Made by a program: the position numbers and the translations under genes. Below, one piece after another: positions 11,897-19,475 of a stretch of DNA of 64,000 bases (position 1 is its first letter; every line of letters begins with the position of its first letter). Under the pieces are notes generated by a model. It did not search any database, was not told the DNA's origin, and was given only the letters and a program-made list of their open reading frames with translations. The DNA is from Sulfuritalea sp. (GTDB lineage: Bacteria > Pseudomonadota > Gammaproteobacteria > Burkholderiales > Rhodocyclaceae), in NCBI GenBank assembly GCA_023229685.1, contig JALNYT010000001.1:124001-188000 (forward strand). Direction: 5' to 3'.

Positions 11897-12703
11897 CTAC
11901 CTCAGGCCCAGTACATCCTGCATGTCGAACAAGCCGCGCTCGCGGCCGCTCATGAAGCGGCCGGCGCGCAGCGCGCCCAGCGCATAGGGCATGCGGCTGG
12001 CGGATTTATGCGTGATCTCGATGCGCTCGCCGGCGCCGGCAAACAGCACCGTATGGTCGCCGACAATGTCGCCGCCGCGGATGCTTGAAAAGCCGATTTG
12101 CGTCGCCGGCCGCTCGCCGGTATGTCCTTCGCGGCCATGCACGGCGCACGCGGACAAGTCCCGGCCGAGAGCAGCCGCCACGACTTCGCCCATGCGCAAG
12201 GCGGTACCGGACGGTGCATCCACCTTGTGGCGATGATGCGCCTCGATGACTTCGACGTCGTAGCCGTCGTTGAGGATGCGCGCCGCGATATCAAGCAAGC
12301 GAAACACCGCATTGACACCCACCGCCATGTTCGGCGCGAACACTATAGGAATCTCCTGCGCCGCTTCTTCGATGGTCCGTTTGCCGACCGCCGAAAATCC
12401 GGTAGTGCCGATAACCATGCTGACGCGATGGCGCCGGCAGGCCTCGAGGTGCTGCAGCGTACCCTCGGGCCGCGTAAAGTCGATCAGGCAGTCCGCAACC
12501 GCCAGCGCCGCATCGAGATCGGCGCTGATCCTGACGCCGCAGGGGGCGCCCACCAATTCGCCGGCATCCTTGCCGAGAAACGGACTGCCGCTGTGTTCGA
12601 GCGCGGCGGCAAGGGTGCCGCCAGCATCCTGTTGCAGGGCCTCGATCAGGGTGCGGCCCATCCGTCCTGAACTGCCGGCGATGGCATAGCGCAGCTTTTG
12701 CAT
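11897..12703 (-). CDS. dapB: 4-hydroxy-tetrahydrodipicolinate reductase DapB
   Basis: DapB reduces the DapA product to tetrahydrodipicolinate for lysine and meso-diaminopimelate synthesis. The 268-aa protein has the N-terminal Rossmann loop IAGSSGRMGRTL (residues 7-18; family consensus GxxGRMG), the VIGTTGFS motif (about 99-106), and the substrate-binding EAHHRHKVDAPSGTAL (about 155-170), whose HH/K residues are catalytic in the family. A C-terminal F.SIRGGDIVGDHTV segment completes it. It starts 3 bp after bamE, an arrangement common in Betaproteobacteria (fur divergent, bamE-dapB-carA). Confidence 0.97.
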   Translation of the reverse strand: MQKLRYAIAGSSGRMGRTLIEALQQDAGGTLAAALEHSGSPFLGKDAGELVGAPCGVRISADLDAALAVADCLIDFTRPEGTLQHLEACRRHRVSMVIGTTGFSAVGKRTIEEAAQEIPIVFAPNMAVGVNAVFRLLDIAARILNDGYDVEVIEAHHRHKVDAPSGTALRMGEVVAAALGRDLSACAVHGREGHTGERPATQIGFSSIRGGDIVGDHTVLFAGAGERIEITHKSASRMPYALGALRAGRFMSGRERGLFDMQDVLGLR

Positions 12704-12706
12704 GCC

Positions 12707-13138
12707 CTACTTCTTCTCTTGACCGACAGCGTCGGGCGCGGCCGGCGCCGGGATGTTGATCACCTGCGCGGCCGGCTTCGGTGCTTCGGACTTTGCACTG
12801 TCTTCGGCCACGACATCGCCGGTCACGCGCGTCAGTTTGTTGTCCTGGAAGAACACCGCCAGACTGCGCTGCTGAACCTCCTCGTGTCCGTGCCGGAAGC
12901 GGTACACATAATCCCAGCGGTCGACGTGGAACATATCTGCCACCAGCGGCGAGCCGAGAATGAAGCGTACCTGGTCGCGGGTAAGACCCGGCTTCAACTG
13001 CGCCACCATCTCCTGGGTGACGAAGTTGCCCTGCCGCACGTCGATCCGATAGGGCGAGAGAACGTTGGTGATCTGCGGGATCTGCGGTGTATTCGAACAG
13101 GCTGCCAGAAAAGGCAGGAACAACAGGAATCGCTTCAT
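12707..13138 (-). CDS. bamE: Outer membrane assembly lipoprotein BamE (SmpA/OmlA)
   Basis: BamE is a lipoprotein subunit of the BAM complex that inserts beta-barrels into the outer membrane. The 143-aa protein opens with a lipoprotein signal peptide, MKRFLLFLPFLAAC, with lipidation Cys at position 14. The core (about residues 30-110) carries the family pattern DVRQGNFVTQEMVAQLKPGLTRDQV followed by ILGSPLVADMFH and WDYVYRF. A low-complexity Pro/Ala/Lys tail follows. It is divergent from fur with a 161-bp shared promoter region and is followed by dapB. The pairing of fur and bamE in opposite directions is conserved in Beta- and Gammaproteobacteria. Confidence 0.95.
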   Translation of the reverse strand: MKRFLLFLPFLAACSNTPQIPQITNVLSPYRIDVRQGNFVTQEMVAQLKPGLTRDQVRFILGSPLVADMFHVDRWDYVYRFRHGHEEVQQRSLAVFFQDNKLTRVTGDVVAEDSAKSEAPKPAAQVINIPAPAAPDAVGQEKK

Positions 13139-13202
13139 CGGGGAATTCCGGAAAAACCACTAATTGGTCATGGCCACCCTATTCTGGCACGCCTCGTCAT
13201 TT

Positions 13203-13226
13203 CCCGATTGCATTATCCCAATCGGG
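13203..13226. promoter_or_regulatory. Perfect inverted repeat in the bamE/fur divergent promoter region
   Basis: CCCGATTG (13203-13210) and CAATCGGG (13219-13226) are perfect 8-bp arms around an 8-bp AT-rich centre. The centre contains GATAAT on the minus strand, a possible bamE -10. The symmetry suggests a dimeric regulator site. It does not resemble the GATAATGATAATCATTATC Fur consensus. A TATATCAT stretch at 13237-13244 could serve fur. Confidence 0.4.
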
Positions 13227-13299
13227 CCGCGAAAACTATATCATAGCTGCCCGCCCATCACTGCGCCCCCGAGCGGCCCCTGGCCGCGCTTACCGCTCC

Positions 13300-13746
13300 A
13301 TGACCCATCCCGACGACCTCAAGAGCAGCGGCCTCAAGGCGACCTATCCGCGCCTCAAGATTCTCGACCTCTTCCACAAGTTGCAGCAGGAGGGCTCGCC
13401 GCGCCATGTCACGGCAGAAGACGTCTATCGCCATCTGCTGGCCGACGGCATGGACATCGGGCTGGCCACCGTCTATCGCGTGCTGACCCAGTTCGAGCAG
13501 GCCGGCTTGCTGCAACGGCACCATTTCGAATCCGGCAAGGCGATTTTCGAACTGAATGAAGGGCAGCACCACGACCATCTGGTCTGCGTGGAATGCGGCC
13601 GGGTGGAAGAATTCTTCGACGCGGCGATCGAGAAACGCCAGATCAAGATCGCGGAAGAACGCGGCTTCACCGTTCGCGAACACGCCCTCTACCTATACGT
13701 CGAGTGCCACAAGACGGACTGCCCGCACCGCAAGGCTGCGGCTTAA
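13300..13746 (+). CDS. fur: Ferric uptake regulator Fur
   Basis: Fur is an Fe(II)-dependent dimeric repressor of iron uptake genes. The ATG at 13300 (MTHPDDLKSSGLKATYPRLKI) gives 148 aa, the usual length; the frame opens earlier but that region is the divergent promoter. The winged-helix domain (residues 1-85) contains VYRHLLADGMDIGLATVYRVLTQFEQAGLL. The metal-binding domain includes EGQHHDHLVCVECGRVEEF (the HHDH regulatory site and the first CxxC) and the C-terminal CHKTDCPHR pair that binds structural zinc. It is followed after 9 bp by a Gdt1-type transporter gene in the same frame, so iron or manganese control of that gene is possible. Confidence 0.97.
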   Translation: MTHPDDLKSSGLKATYPRLKILDLFHKLQQEGSPRHVTAEDVYRHLLADGMDIGLATVYRVLTQFEQAGLLQRHHFESGKAIFELNEGQHHDHLVCVECGRVEEFFDAAIEKRQIKIAEERGFTVREHALYLYVECHKTDCPHRKAAA

Positions 13747-13755
13747 GACCGCGGT

Positions 13756-14328
13756 TTGGAAGCATTCCTCACCTCGACCACGCTGGTCGCCATCGCCGAA
13801 ATCGGCGACAAGACCCAGTTGCTGTCCTTCGTGCTCGCCGCCCGGCTGCGCAAACCCCTGCCGATCATTGCCGGGATCTTTGTCGCCACCGTGCTCAACC
13901 ACGCCCTGGCCGGCTCGGTCGGCGTCTGGCTGGCGCAACTGATCGCGCCGCAATGGCTGCCCTGGATCACCGGAGCGGTCTTCATCGCTTTCGGCCTGTG
14001 GGCGCTGCACCCGGATTCGCTCGACGAAGACCCCAAGATTCATCGCGCCGGCGCTTTCGTCACCACCACCATTGCCTTTTTTCTCGCCGAGATGGGCGAC
14101 AAGACCCAGTTCGCCACGATGGCGCTGGCAGCCCAGTTTCAGGGTGCATTGATTGCCGTGGTGATGGGCACCACGCTGGGCATGATGCTGGCCAACGTGC
14201 CGGCAGTCATTGTCGGCGAACGCCTGGCCAAACGCCTGCCCCTGAACGCCATCCGCTGGGCCGCCGCCGCCGTGTTCATCGCTACCGGCGTGGTGACCAT
14301 GCTCGGCGCGCCGGGTCTGCCGGTCTAG
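13756..14328 (+). CDS. TMEM165/Gdt1 family cation transporter (MneA-type, putative Mn2+ exporter)
   Basis: The 190-aa protein has six hydrophobic spans arranged as two repeated halves. Each half carries the UPF0016 signature ExGDKT: AEIGDKTQLLSF near residue 14 and AEMGDKTQFAT near residue 115. Family members exchange Mn2+ or Ca2+ for protons; bacterial MneA exports manganese. The start is the TTG at 13756, the only start codon after the in-frame fur stop 9 bp upstream. Co-transcription with fur links it to metal homeostasis. Its 3' end overlaps the convergent recN stop by 4 bp, so no terminator separates them. The family is certain; the transported ion is inferred. Confidence 0.9.
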   Translation: MEAFLTSTTLVAIAEIGDKTQLLSFVLAARLRKPLPIIAGIFVATVLNHALAGSVGVWLAQLIAPQWLPWITGAVFIAFGLWALHPDSLDEDPKIHRAGAFVTTTIAFFLAEMGDKTQFATMALAAQFQGALIAVVMGTTLGMMLANVPAVIVGERLAKRLPLNAIRWAAAAVFIATGVVTMLGAPGLPV

Positions 14329-15977
14329 CCCAGCCCCAGCATTTCCGCCGCGTGGCGACGGGTGGTTGGCGTGATTTTTTCGCCGCCCAGCATGCGCGCG
14401 ATCTCGCCGATGCGGGCTTCCCGATCGAGCACGTTGACCGAGGATGTCGTCGCACCGTCACGCGTTTCCTTGGCGATCGACCATTGCCAGTCGGCCTGCG
14501 CCGCCACCTGCGGCAGATGCGTGACGCACAGCACCTGTCTCTGCTTGCCGAGTTCACGCAGCATGCGGCCGACAATCTCGGCAACGCGGCCGCCGATGCC
14601 GACATCGACCTCGTCAAAGATCAGCGTGCCGGCTGGATTCGCCTGGCTGGCGATGACCTGCAAGGCCAGGCCAATGCGCGACAACTCGCCGCCCGAGGCT
14701 ACCTTGGCCAGCGGACGCAGCGGCTGGCCGGCATTGGCCGAGACCAGAAATTCCACAGTTTCAAGGCCGCAGGATGCGCCTTCGGCCAGGGCTTCCAATG
14801 CAATTTCGAAGCGTCCCCCGGCCATGGCCAATTCCTGCATGCCGGTCGTCACCGCCGCCGCCAGGGCCTTGGCGGTCTTCGCCCTCAAGGCCGAAAGCTT
14901 CTTTGCCACGTCGCGAAAAGCCGCTTGCGCCTTGTGTTCCCTGTCGGCCAGCGCCGCCGGGTCGGCACGCAGCGTGAGTTCGGCCAGCCTGGATTGCAAA
15001 CCCCGCAACAGATCGGGCAATTCCTCGGGCGTGACACGATGCTTGCGCGCCATCTGCGTCACCGCATCGATGCGGTTGTCGAGTTCGTTGAGGCGCGCCG
15101 GGTCAAGCTCCAGGCGGTCCTGATAGCGCCGTAGCGCCAGCGCCGACTCTTCCAACTGGATCAGCGCGGTCTCGAACAGCTGGGCCGCCTCGGTCAGCGC
15201 CGGATCGAAGCCGGTCAGTTCCGACAGCCTCGCCCCGGCGTGCTGCAGCAGCGGCAGACTCGCCGCCTCGCCCTCTTCGAGTGCGGCCAACGCGGCGCTC
15301 GCGCCTTCCAGCAGGGCATTGGCATTGCCCAGCCGGCGCTGCTCCTGTTCCGTTTCCTGCCATTCGGCGGCATCAAATCCCAGGGCGACGAGTTCCTTCA
15401 CCTGCCACTCGAGCAGTTCGCGTTCGCGCACCGTGGCCTCGACATCCTTCTCGGCAGCCTCGCGCGCCTCGCGCGCCAGCCGCCAGGCGCCGTGCGCCGC
15501 GGCCACTTCGCGCGCCAGCACCAGCGCCCCGGCATGGGTGTCGAGCAAGTCGCGCTGGGCGTCGCTGCGCAACAATGAATGATGGGCATTCTGACCGTGG
15601 ATGTCGGCCAGAAAGTCGGCCACTTCGCGCATCTGCCCGAGCGTCGCCGCCGCGCCGTTGATATAGGCGCGGGAACGGCCGGCGCTGTCAATCACGCGGC
15701 GCAGCAGACAGGCCTCGGTGTCGTAGTCGTTGGCCCGCAGCCAAGTTTCCAATGCGCCGCCCGGCGCCACGTCAAACTCGGCAGAAACTTCGGCACGCTC
15801 CGCCCCATTGCGTACTACGGAGGCATCGGCGCGCTCGCCCATGGCCAGCGACAGCGCGTCGACCAGAATGGATTTGCCGGCGCCGGTCTCGCCGGTCAGG
15901 GCGCCAAAGCCGCTACCGAACTCGAGTTCGAGACGGTCGACAATGACAAAATCACGGACGATCAGACGCAGGAGCAT
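14325..15977 (-). CDS. recN: DNA repair protein RecN
   Basis: RecN is an SMC-like ATPase that acts early in double-strand break repair. The 550-aa protein is full length. The N-terminal head carries Walker A in GALTGETGAGKSILVDALSLA (residues 29-49), followed by two long helical segments forming a coiled-coil arm (about 155-365). The C-terminal head has the ABC signature KVASGGELSRIGLALQVI and Walker B TLIFDEVDVGIGG. It ends with a THLPQVAAQAD switch motif. It starts 2 bp after the nadK stop, a conserved nadK-recN pairing. One copy of the dispersed AGTCGGCGCTGGCG repeat lies in the arm region at 15125-15148. Confidence 0.96.
   Translation of the reverse strand: MLLRLIVRDFVIVDRLELEFGSGFGALTGETGAGKSILVDALSLAMGERADASVVRNGAERAEVSAEFDVAPGGALETWLRANDYDTEACLLRRVIDSAGRSRAYINGAAATLGQMREVADFLADIHGQNAHHSLLRSDAQRDLLDTHAGALVLAREVAAAHGAWRLAREAREAAEKDVEATVRERELLEWQVKELVALGFDAAEWQETEQEQRRLGNANALLEGASAALAALEEGEAASLPLLQHAGARLSELTGFDPALTEAAQLFETALIQLEESALALRRYQDRLELDPARLNELDNRIDAVTQMARKHRVTPEELPDLLRGLQSRLAELTLRADPAALADREHKAQAAFRDVAKKLSALRAKTAKALAAAVTTGMQELAMAGGRFEIALEALAEGASCGLETVEFLVSANAGQPLRPLAKVASGGELSRIGLALQVIASQANPAGTLIFDEVDVGIGGRVAEIVGRMLRELGKQRQVLCVTHLPQVAAQADWQWSIAKETRDGATTSSVNVLDREARIGEIARMLGGEKITPTTRRHAAEMLGLG
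15125..15148 (-). repeat. Dispersed AGTCGGCGCTGGCG repeat, copy inside recN
   Basis: Read on the minus strand this is AGTCGGCGCTGGCG followed by CTACGGCG. It matches the copy at 35487-35510 over most of its length. It encodes part of an ESALALRR helix in the poorly conserved RecN arm, so chance codon use cannot be excluded for this copy alone. Confidence 0.4.
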
Positions 15978-15979
15978 CT

Positions 15980-16858
15980 TCAGTGACGAGGAGTCGAGCT
16001 CCAGTGCAGCTTTTCCCGCAACATGGCGAAATAGCTGTAGCCGGGCGGATGCAGCAGGGTGATGTTGTGGCGCGAACGCACCATGCGCACCACATCGCCG
16101 GCACGGGCGTCAAAACGCGTCTGGCCATCGAAGTGCACACGGGCATCGTGCGGGGGCAGCAGGGCGATATCGATGGTACAGCTGTCGCTGACGGTGATCG
16201 GCCGATTCGAGAGCGCGTGCGGACACAGCGGCACGATGGCGATGCCGGGCACCGACGGGTGGAGGATCGGGCCGTTGGCGGACAGCGCATAGGCGGTGGA
16301 GCCGGTAGGCGTGGACACGATCAGGCCGTCGGCGCGCAGGATGTGGATCAGTTCGCCATCGACCTTGACTTCCAGCTCGATCATGCGGCCGATGTCGCCC
16401 TTGTTGACCACCACGTCATTCAGCGCCAGCGTCTGAAAGGCCCGCTCGCCGTCACGCAGCACTTCGGCGTTGAGCAGGAACCTCTTCTCGCGGGAAAACT
16501 TCCCCGCCAGCAATGCAGTGATGCTCTCGATCATGGTGCCGAGCGCGATGTCGGTCATGAAGCCGAGCCGTCCCTGATTGACGCCGACCAGCGGCACCTC
16601 GAACTCGGCCAGGTGCCGCGCCGCATTCAGCATGGTGCCGTCGCCGCCAAGAATCACGGCAAGTTCGGCGCGGGCACCGATCACCGGGTAGCTGGCTACC
16701 GCATAACCGTTGGTACCCACCGCCGTTGCAGTATCTTCTTCGAGCAGCACCTCAACCCCGCGCTCGCTCAGAAACGTGGCGAGCACGCGCAGCGATTCGG
16801 CAATTTCCCGGCTCTGATATTTGCCGATCAGGGCGATGGTATGAAATGCGGTGTTCAT
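15980..16858 (-). CDS. nadK: NAD kinase NadK
   Basis: NadK phosphorylates NAD to NADP with ATP. The 292-aa protein has the family GGDG loop in VILGGDGTMLNAARHL (about residues 70-85), the NE/D-type motif LALNDVVVNKGD (about 145-156), and the TPTGSTAYALSANGP segment (about 185-199). It begins FHTIALIGKYQSREI, the typical first strand. Start ATG at 16858. The gene is divergent from hrcA and is followed by recN 2 bp later. The spacer to hrcA holds an imperfect inverted repeat of the CTCTGTG type. Confidence 0.97.
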   Translation of the reverse strand: MNTAFHTIALIGKYQSREIAESLRVLATFLSERGVEVLLEEDTATAVGTNGYAVASYPVIGARAELAVILGGDGTMLNAARHLAEFEVPLVGVNQGRLGFMTDIALGTMIESITALLAGKFSREKRFLLNAEVLRDGERAFQTLALNDVVVNKGDIGRMIELEVKVDGELIHILRADGLIVSTPTGSTAYALSANGPILHPSVPGIAIVPLCPHALSNRPITVSDSCTIDIALLPPHDARVHFDGQTRFDARAGDVVRMVRSRHNITLLHPPGYSYFAMLREKLHWSSTPRH

Positions 16859-16876
16859 CGGGCTGATTAAACCATA

Positions 16877-16986
16877 TCAGAGCGCAGAGCACAGAACACC
16901 GGAGACAGAATTTTGCCGCGCTTCGCGCCTCACGGGCGGCTATTTGCCGCCACCAGAACGGCTGTCCCCTGTCTTCTGTCCTCTGA
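16877..16986. repeat. Imperfect CAGAG/CTCTG inverted repeat in the nadK-hrcA spacer
   Basis: The left arm runs TCAGAGCGCAGAGCACAGAA (16877 on) and the right arm is the reverse complement of TCAGAGGACAGAAGACAG (ending 16986), separated by about 50 bp. Its composition resembles the better preserved repeat between dnaK and dnaJ at 29857-29914. It occupies nearly the whole divergent promoter region. Confidence 0.45.
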
Positions 16987-17005
16987 AATGACTAGAATCC
17001 CTGCC

Positions 17006-18025
17006 ATGCTCGACTATCGCGCACAAACCCTGCTGAAAACCCTGATCGAACGCTATATCGCCGAAGGTCAGCCCGTCGGTTCGCGCACGCTTTCGAAATA
17101 CTCGGGCCTGGAACTCTCCCCGGCGACGATCCGCAATGTCATGTCGGATCTGGAAGAGATGGGCTTCATCGCCAGCCCGCACACCTCGGCCGGACGCGTG
17201 CCAACGCCGCTGGGCTACCGGCTCTTCGTCGATTCCCTGTTGACGGTGCGGCCCCTGCAAGGCAGCGAACTTTTCGAGATCCAGGAAGCCATCCAGCCCG
17301 ACCAGCCGCAACTGGTAATCAGCCACGCGTCGCAATTGCTGTCGCAACTCACCGCCTTTGCCGGCGTGGTGGTCGCGCCGCGCCGCCAGCAGCCGCGCAT
17401 CCGCCAAATCGAGTTTCTCAGCCTGTCCGAAAAGCGCATTCTGCTGATCATCGTCACCGCCGACGGCGACGTGCAGAACCGCATCCTGTTTACCCAGCGC
17501 CATTACAGCCCATCCGAACTGGTCATGGCAGCGAATTACCTGAACCAGAACTGCCTCGGGCTCGACTTCGACCAGGTGCGCGCGCGCGTGGTGGAAGAAC
17601 TGCGCCAGTTGCGCGCCGACATCTCCGAGTTGATGACCGCTGCGCTCGACGCCGGCAACCAGGCCATCGCCGACACCTCGACGCAATACGTCATCAGCGG
17701 CGAGAAGAACCTGCTCGGCGTCGAAGATCTGTCGTCCAACATGACCCGCTTGCGGCGCGTCTTCGATCTGTTCGAGCAAAGGACCGGATTGGCCCAGTTG
17801 CTGGAGCTATCCAGCCGCGCCGAGGGCGTCCAGGTCTTCATCGGCGGCGAATCCGGCATCGCGTCGCTGGACGAATGCAGCGTGGTCGCGGCGCCCTACG
17901 AGGTCGACGGCCAGATCGTCGGCACCATCGGCGTCATCGGCCCGACACGGATGGCCTACGAGCGCGTCATTCCGATCGTCGACATCACTGCCAAGCTGCT
18001 TTCTTCGGCACTTTCCACGCCATAA
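17006..18025 (+). CDS. hrcA: Heat-inducible transcription repressor HrcA
   Basis: HrcA represses chaperone operons by binding CIRCE elements, with activity dependent on GroEL. The start at 17006 (MLDYRAQTLLKTLIERYIAE) matches the family N-terminus and gives 339 aa; two upstream in-frame ATG codons are less likely. The winged-helix domain (1-75) includes GSRTLSKYSGLELSPATIRN and SDLEEMGFI. The central and C-terminal dimerisation domain ends VGTIGVIGPTRMAYERVIPIV. A TAGAAT box ends 7 nt before the ATG, suggesting a leaderless transcript. No CIRCE inverted repeat (TTAGCACTC-N9-GAGTGCTAA) was seen in this window, so its targets probably lie elsewhere, for example groESL. Confidence 0.95.
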   Translation: MLDYRAQTLLKTLIERYIAEGQPVGSRTLSKYSGLELSPATIRNVMSDLEEMGFIASPHTSAGRVPTPLGYRLFVDSLLTVRPLQGSELFEIQEAIQPDQPQLVISHASQLLSQLTAFAGVVVAPRRQQPRIRQIEFLSLSEKRILLIIVTADGDVQNRILFTQRHYSPSELVMAANYLNQNCLGLDFDQVRARVVEELRQLRADISELMTAALDAGNQAIADTSTQYVISGEKNLLGVEDLSSNMTRLRRVFDLFEQRTGLAQLLELSSRAEGVQVFIGGESGIASLDECSVVAAPYEVDGQIVGTIGVIGPTRMAYERVIPIVDITAKLLSSALSTP

Positions 18026-18027
18026 AC

Positions 18028-19113
18028 ATGCCCCGCTACGCTCCCGAACCCGCGCAACACCACGGTGCCCCGCACCGTACCGCCGTCTTGCTGGTGAATC
18101 TGGGCACGCCTGCGGCGCCGACCGCGGCCGCACTGCGCCCTTATCTCAAGCAGTTTCTCTGGGACCCGCGCGTCGTCGAGATCCCGCGTCCGGTCTGGTG
18201 GCTGATTCTCAACGGCATCATCCTCAACCTGCGCCCGGCCAAGTCGGCGGCGAAGTACGCCAAGATATGGATGCTCGACGGTTCGCCGCTGAAGGTGCAC
18301 ACCGAGCGGCAGGCCAAGCTGCTCAAGGGCTGGCTGGGCCAAGCCGGCGCTGCGGAAATTGTGGTGGGGTGGGCCATGCGCTACGGTCAACCCTCGATCG
18401 GCAGTGCCCTCGACCAGTTCAAGCGCGATGGCGTCGAGCGCGTGCTGGTTGTGCCGCTGTACCCGCAATACGCGGCCAGCGCCACTGCCAGCGTGATGGA
18501 TGACGTGGCCGACTGGATCAAGCGCAGCCGCAACCCGCCGGAACTGCGCTTCATCAAACATTTCCACGATCACCCCGGCTACATCGCCGCGCTGGCCGCC
18601 AGCATCAGCGAACACTGGGCGGCCAATGGCCGGCCTGACAAGCTCGTAATGAGTTTTCATGGGGTGCCGCGCCGTTCGCTCGATCTGGGCGACCCCTACC
18701 ATTGCGAATGCCAGAAAACCGGGCGCCTGCTGGCAGAAGCGCTGGGACTGAGCGAGAACAACTGCCTGATCACCTTCCAGTCACGCTTCGGCAAGGCCGA
18801 GTGGCTGCAACCGTATACTCAGCCGACCCTGGAGAAGCTAGCGCGCGACGGCACGGCACGAGTCGACGTCGTCTGCCCCGGCTTCGTTGCCGATTGCCTG
18901 GAAACCCTGGAAGAAATCGCGCTGGAATGCAAGGCGGCGTTTCTCTCGTCCGGCGGCAAGGAATTTCACTACATTCCCTGCCTCAACGAGCGGCCCGACT
19001 GGATCACCGCACTGCGTGACCTGGTTTCGACCCATCTCTCGGGCTGGCCGGTCGCCGCTCAGTCCGATACTGCAGCGACTGCGCGCGCCAAGGCATTGGG
19101 CGCAAAGACCTGA
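18028..19113 (+). CDS. hemH: Ferrochelatase HemH
   Basis: HemH inserts Fe2+ into protoporphyrin IX to make protohaem. The ATG at 18028 gives 361 aa, normal for proteobacteria, 2 bp after the hrcA stop. The motifs are VLLVNLGTPAAP near the start, the catalytic His in MSFHGVPRRS with DPYHCEC after it, and the substrate-binding CPGFVADCLETLEEI near the C-terminus with its conserved Glu. hrcA-hemH followed by grpE-dnaK-dnaJ is a standard betaproteobacterial order; here a signalling operon and trxC intervene. A haem-motif histidine kinase begins 362 bp downstream, a suggestive but unproven link. Confidence 0.96.
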   Translation: MPRYAPEPAQHHGAPHRTAVLLVNLGTPAAPTAAALRPYLKQFLWDPRVVEIPRPVWWLILNGIILNLRPAKSAAKYAKIWMLDGSPLKVHTERQAKLLKGWLGQAGAAEIVVGWAMRYGQPSIGSALDQFKRDGVERVLVVPLYPQYAASATASVMDDVADWIKRSRNPPELRFIKHFHDHPGYIAALAASISEHWAANGRPDKLVMSFHGVPRRSLDLGDPYHCECQKTGRLLAEALGLSENNCLITFQSRFGKAEWLQPYTQPTLEKLARDGTARVDVVCPGFVADCLETLEEIALECKAAFLSSGGKEFHYIPCLNERPDWITALRDLVSTHLSGWPVAAQSDTAATARAKALGAKT

Positions 19114-19475
19114 GTCAGCTTTTTCAAGAAAACTGCAGTAGTCGGCGCTTGCCGGCCCGCGCAGCGGAATTCCCGGCAGACAGAGTCCGACACGCCGAAA
19201 TAGGGTCCCCCTGACGGTCAGATATCCCAACTCCATACCGCTACTTATCGGTTGCGATCTCTGTGGCTGAAAGCCGAGTTCGGCTGCGCAACTTGGAATG
19301 AACTGCGGATTTTTCGGTACAGCCCATCATCCGCAGTCGGCTACTGCGCCAGCCGACGTCTTGCGGGCTAGTCTTGCCCGGATTTGCGCTACATCAAACT
19401 CGGACCATTGAGGCTTCACGCGAGAGCGAGTATGGAGTATTGTCAAACGACAATTTTGTACCTGTGACTCGGGCC
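19114..19475. other. Gene-free spacer with several overlapping hairpins
   Basis: No coding frame is convincing here. The spacer holds, in order: a nested hairpin (19141-19191); a fragment TCTCTGTGGCTGAAA (19259-19273) identical to the end of the dnaK-dnaJ spacer repeat; perfect 9-bp arms ACTGCGGAT (19303-19311) and ATCCGCAGT (19329-19337); perfect 7-bp arms GTCGGCT (19336-19342) and AGCCGAC (19351-19357), which share bases with the previous arm and so cannot form with it; and ATTGTC/GACAAT (19439-19454) just before the kinase start. It marks the edge of the segment inserted between hemH and trxC/grpE. Confidence 0.6.
19141..19191 (+). repeat. Nested hairpin element after hemH, relative of the element at 50771
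   Basis: An outer stem GTCGG (19141-19145) with CCGAC (19187-19191) encloses an inner stem TGCCGG (19150-19155) with CCGGCA (19173-19178). The 17-nt loop begins CCCGCGCAGCGG. The same loop, with a TGCCTG/CAGGCA stem, recurs after the L,D-transpeptidase gene. The left edge also matches the first nine bases of the dispersed AGTCGGCGC family. Confidence 0.55.

Noticed and set aside
13139..13299. Fur box in the fur promoter
   Set aside because: No 19-bp GATAAT-type Fur consensus was found; only the CCCGATTG palindrome and AT-rich patches.
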